Made by a program: the position numbers and the translations under genes. A stretch of DNA of 64,000 nucleotides from Lachnospiraceae bacterium 3-1 (GTDB lineage Bacteria; Bacillota; Clostridia; Lachnospirales; Lachnospiraceae). The stretch is taken from NCBI GenBank assembly GCA_000403255.2, contig KE159572.1, positions 81,001 to 145,000 on the forward strand, read 5' to 3'. The stretch's first letter is position 1, and the number at the start of each line of letters is the position of its first letter. Below are positions 62,134 through 64,000 of the stretch, piece by piece. Under the pieces are notes generated by a model that saw nothing but the letters and a program-made list of their open reading frames with translations, made no database searches and was not told the DNA's origin.

Positions 62134-64000
62134 TTAATTTTTTTTCTGCCAATGTTGATTTTTTACGTACAAGCTTCGAATGGAGTTCAGTACACACAGC
62201 ATGGCAACACCACTGTCTGCAAAGACAGCCATCCACATGGAGGCGTGTCCAGTGAGGCCAAGTATCATAACTAAGGCTTTGACTGCCAGAGCAAATACAA
62301 CATTTTGCCAAGCAATTCTAGTGGCAGATTTTGCAATTGTAATGGAATCTGGAACAGCTTCCATATTGGAAGTCATAAATACCACATCTGCAGCTTCAAT
62401 GGCAGCATCGGCGCCACTTCCCATGGCAGCTCCCACATCAGCGCCAGCAAGGACAGGTGCATCATTGATGCCATCTCCTACAAACATAACGGCCCCGTTT
62501 TTTTCACGGATTTCCTGTAATTTGGTAAGTTTGTCTTCTGGCAGCAATCGTGCATGAACCTGGTCAATGCCAGTATCCTTTGCAACCGCATTTGCACTTT
62601 CCAATGCATCTCCAGTTAGCATGACAGTGGTGATGTGTTGTTGCTTTAAAGCGGCAATTGCTCTGGAGGCTTCTGGTTTTACTGTATCAGATATCAGCAG
62701 GCATCCGATAAGGATACCATTTTGTGCAAGGAATACTTCTGTACCATAACTGTTTTGTGTATAATTTGACAAATCAATATGAAATTTATCCATTAGCTTT
62801 CTGTTTCCTGCCAAGGTTTCTCCAGAAGACAAGGAAGCACAGATTCCATGGCCTGCAATTTCGTTTAGTGAAGAGGCATCTTCTAATTTGAGGTTTTCTT
62901 TTTGTGCTGCATCTAAAATACTGACACCAATTGGATGGGTGGAGTGTTGTTCTAAACTGGCGCAGATGCTTAATACATCATTTTTTGTATGGCGCAAAAA
63001 AGGAATGATATCCTGTACCACAAAGTTTCCCTTTGTAATTGTGCCAGTTTTGTCCATGACTACAGTAGAAACATTATTCAGAGCTTCCATGGATACGCCG
63101 CCTTTGAACAAAATACCTTTTTTGGAACCAGCGCCGATGCCAGAGAAAAAGGCAAGAGGAACACTTAAAACCAGGGCACAGGGACAACTAATCACTAAAA
63201 ATGTTAATGCAGTATAAATCCAGGTCTGCCAGTTTCCGGTAATCAGGGAAGGTATTATTGCCGTAGCTAATGCAGCGGCTACTACAAATGGAGTATAAAT
63301 TCTGGAAAACCTGGTAATAAATCGGTCAATCTTAGGTTTGCTGGCGGCTGCATTTTCTACAGAATCCAGAATTCGGGTAACCATAGAATTTTCCAATGTT
63401 TTTTCTACACGGATTTTTAGTTGACCAGAGGTGTTGATACAGCCAGAGGTCACTGTATGGCCAATCATTACTTTGATGGGAACAGGTTCACCAGTAATGG
63501 GTGAGGTGTCCAGACGGCTTTCTCCTTCTACAATCATTCCATCCAACGGGATGCGGTCTCCAGGACGGACGAGGAGGATATCATTTGGTTTTGCTTCCTG
63601 TGCATCAATGATTTTTGTATCATTTCCAGATACCAATGTTACCACTTCTGGGCGTAAATCTACAGCATCCATAATTTGAGAGCGACTGCGGGCGACAGCG
63701 ACTTCTTCAAAAAATTCTCCAATGCGGTAAAACAGCATAACTCCTACAGCTTCTGGGAAATTTCCAATGATAAATGCACCAAGGGTTGCAATACTCATAA
63801 GAAAATTTTCATCAAAAATCTGTCCTTTCCATAGGTTTTTGCAAGCAGTGAGCACAATTTGTCCACCAAGGATGAGATAGGAAATTACAAAAATGGAGGA
63901 GGAAAGTAGTGTATTTTCCATACCTATATATGGGAGGAGCTCTCCAGCAGCAAAAAGAAGCGCTCCTATTATAATAGAAATCAAATCAATTTGCTGCTCA
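62134..64000 (-). CDS. Heavy-metal translocating P-type ATPase (N-terminus outside window)
   Basis: The frame is open to the last base on the minus strand, so any N-terminal metal-binding domain lies beyond the window. At least 620 residues remain. Present are the actuator motif TGEPVP, the metal-site motif SCPCALVLS in a membrane helix, the phosphorylation motif DKTGTITKG, HPIG of the nucleotide domain and GDGINDAPVLAGADVG, with the last two helices at the C-terminus. SCPCALVLS and the following sequence resemble the zinc/cadmium/lead exporters (CadA/ZntA) more than copper pumps. It should expel metal from the cell. Confidence 0.92.
   Translation of the reverse strand, partial: EQQIDLISIIIGALLFAAGELLPYIGMENTLLSSSIFVISYLILGGQIVLTACKNLWKGQIFDENFLMSIATLGAFIIGNFPEAVGVMLFYRIGEFFEEVAVARSRSQIMDAVDLRPEVVTLVSGNDTKIIDAQEAKPNDILLVRPGDRIPLDGMIVEGESRLDTSPITGEPVPIKVMIGHTVTSGCINTSGQLKIRVEKTLENSMVTRILDSVENAAASKPKIDRFITRFSRIYTPFVVAAALATAIIPSLITGNWQTWIYTALTFLVISCPCALVLSVPLAFFSGIGAGSKKGILFKGGVSMEALNNVSTVVMDKTGTITKGNFVVQDIIPFLRHTKNDVLSICASLEQHSTHPIGVSILDAAQKENLKLEDASSLNEIAGHGICASLSSGETLAGNRKLMDKFHIDLSNYTQNSYGTEVFLAQNGILIGCLLISDTVKPEASRAIAALKQQHITTVMLTGDALESANAVAKDTGIDQVHARLLPEDKLTKLQEIREKNGAVMFVGDGINDAPVLAGADVGAAMGSGADAAIEAADVVFMTSNMEAVPDSITIAKSATRIAWQNVVFALAVKALVMILGLTGHASMWMAVFADSGVAMLCVLNSIRSLYVKNQHWQKKN

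Noticed and set aside
1..64000. CRISPR array, tRNA, rRNA or complete insertion sequence
   Set aside because: No regularly spaced direct repeats, cloverleaf tRNA sequences, rRNA segments or transposase genes were seen on either strand.

Overview
This 64 kb window looks like the chromosome of a strictly anaerobic, low-to-mid GC gut Clostridium relative, most likely a Lachnospiraceae member. The reasons are the order rplS - signal peptidase I - rbgA - signal peptidase I - rnhB - FliK-like - FlhB-like - yraN, a single-chain pyruvate:ferredoxin oxidoreductase, a PPi-type phosphofructokinase, strong AGGAGG ribosome binding sites with frequent GTG/TTG starts, and sigma-A type promoters. Species is not assigned. 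I saw no rRNA, tRNA or CRISPR array.

Layout. 0-8.2 kb: the end of a sugar-type ABC transporter (binding protein cut by the window edge, one permease), a HelD-type RNA polymerase recycling helicase, a FlK-type thioesterase and a large membrane-anchored alpha/beta hydrolase. 8.2-9.5 kb: a small accessory patch with a decayed hicAB toxin-antitoxin locus and an unknown gene. 9.6-14.7 kb: response regulator, histidine kinase, FtsX-type permease and ATPase, a peptide-sensing/efflux type module. 14.9-15.6 kb: small alarmone synthetase. 15.6-22.3 kb is the accessory core: a decayed retron (broken phosphoribosyltransferase-like effector, winged-helix protein, well-preserved msr-msd RNA, truncated reverse transcriptase), an HD-GYP response regulator, and a restriction-modification locus with a nuclease-like domain fused to the methylase and a specificity gene broken at two slippage-type sites. 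22.4-31 kb: housekeeping genes for ribosomes, secretion and DNA maintenance, plus an orphan FliK/FlhB-like pair. 31-43.4 kb: ABC-F protein, EAL protein, pyruvate:ferredoxin oxidoreductase, GGDEF protein and an AgrC/AgrA-like pair. 43.6-54.7 kb: aspartokinase, GH31 glucosidase, hybrid sensor kinase, an acyltransferase / zinc-ribbon membrane protein / esterase cluster, a ZIP transporter and PPi-phosphofructokinase. 54.8-64 kb: an operon of a cohesin-like surface protein, a YtrA-like GntR regulator and ClpC, then a conserved small protein, RadA and a metal-transporting P-type ATPase cut by the window end.

Four themes tie the window together. (1) Defence genes are caught in decay: retron, hicAB and a type I-like restriction-modification system. 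(2) A dispersed palindromic repeat of about 65 bp occurs six times, changes sequence while keeping its base pairing, and has landed inside the retron effector gene. Two further hairpin-rich elements (about 5.0 and 28.4 kb) have a similar build, the second flanked by 9-bp direct repeats. (3) c-di-GMP signalling is well represented (HD-GYP, EAL with dead GGDEF, Cache-HAMP-GGDEF), beside (p)ppGpp synthesis. (4) The most notable object is the retron: its RNA keeps the a1/a2 repeats, two msr hairpins and a 13-bp msd stem although its protein genes are broken.
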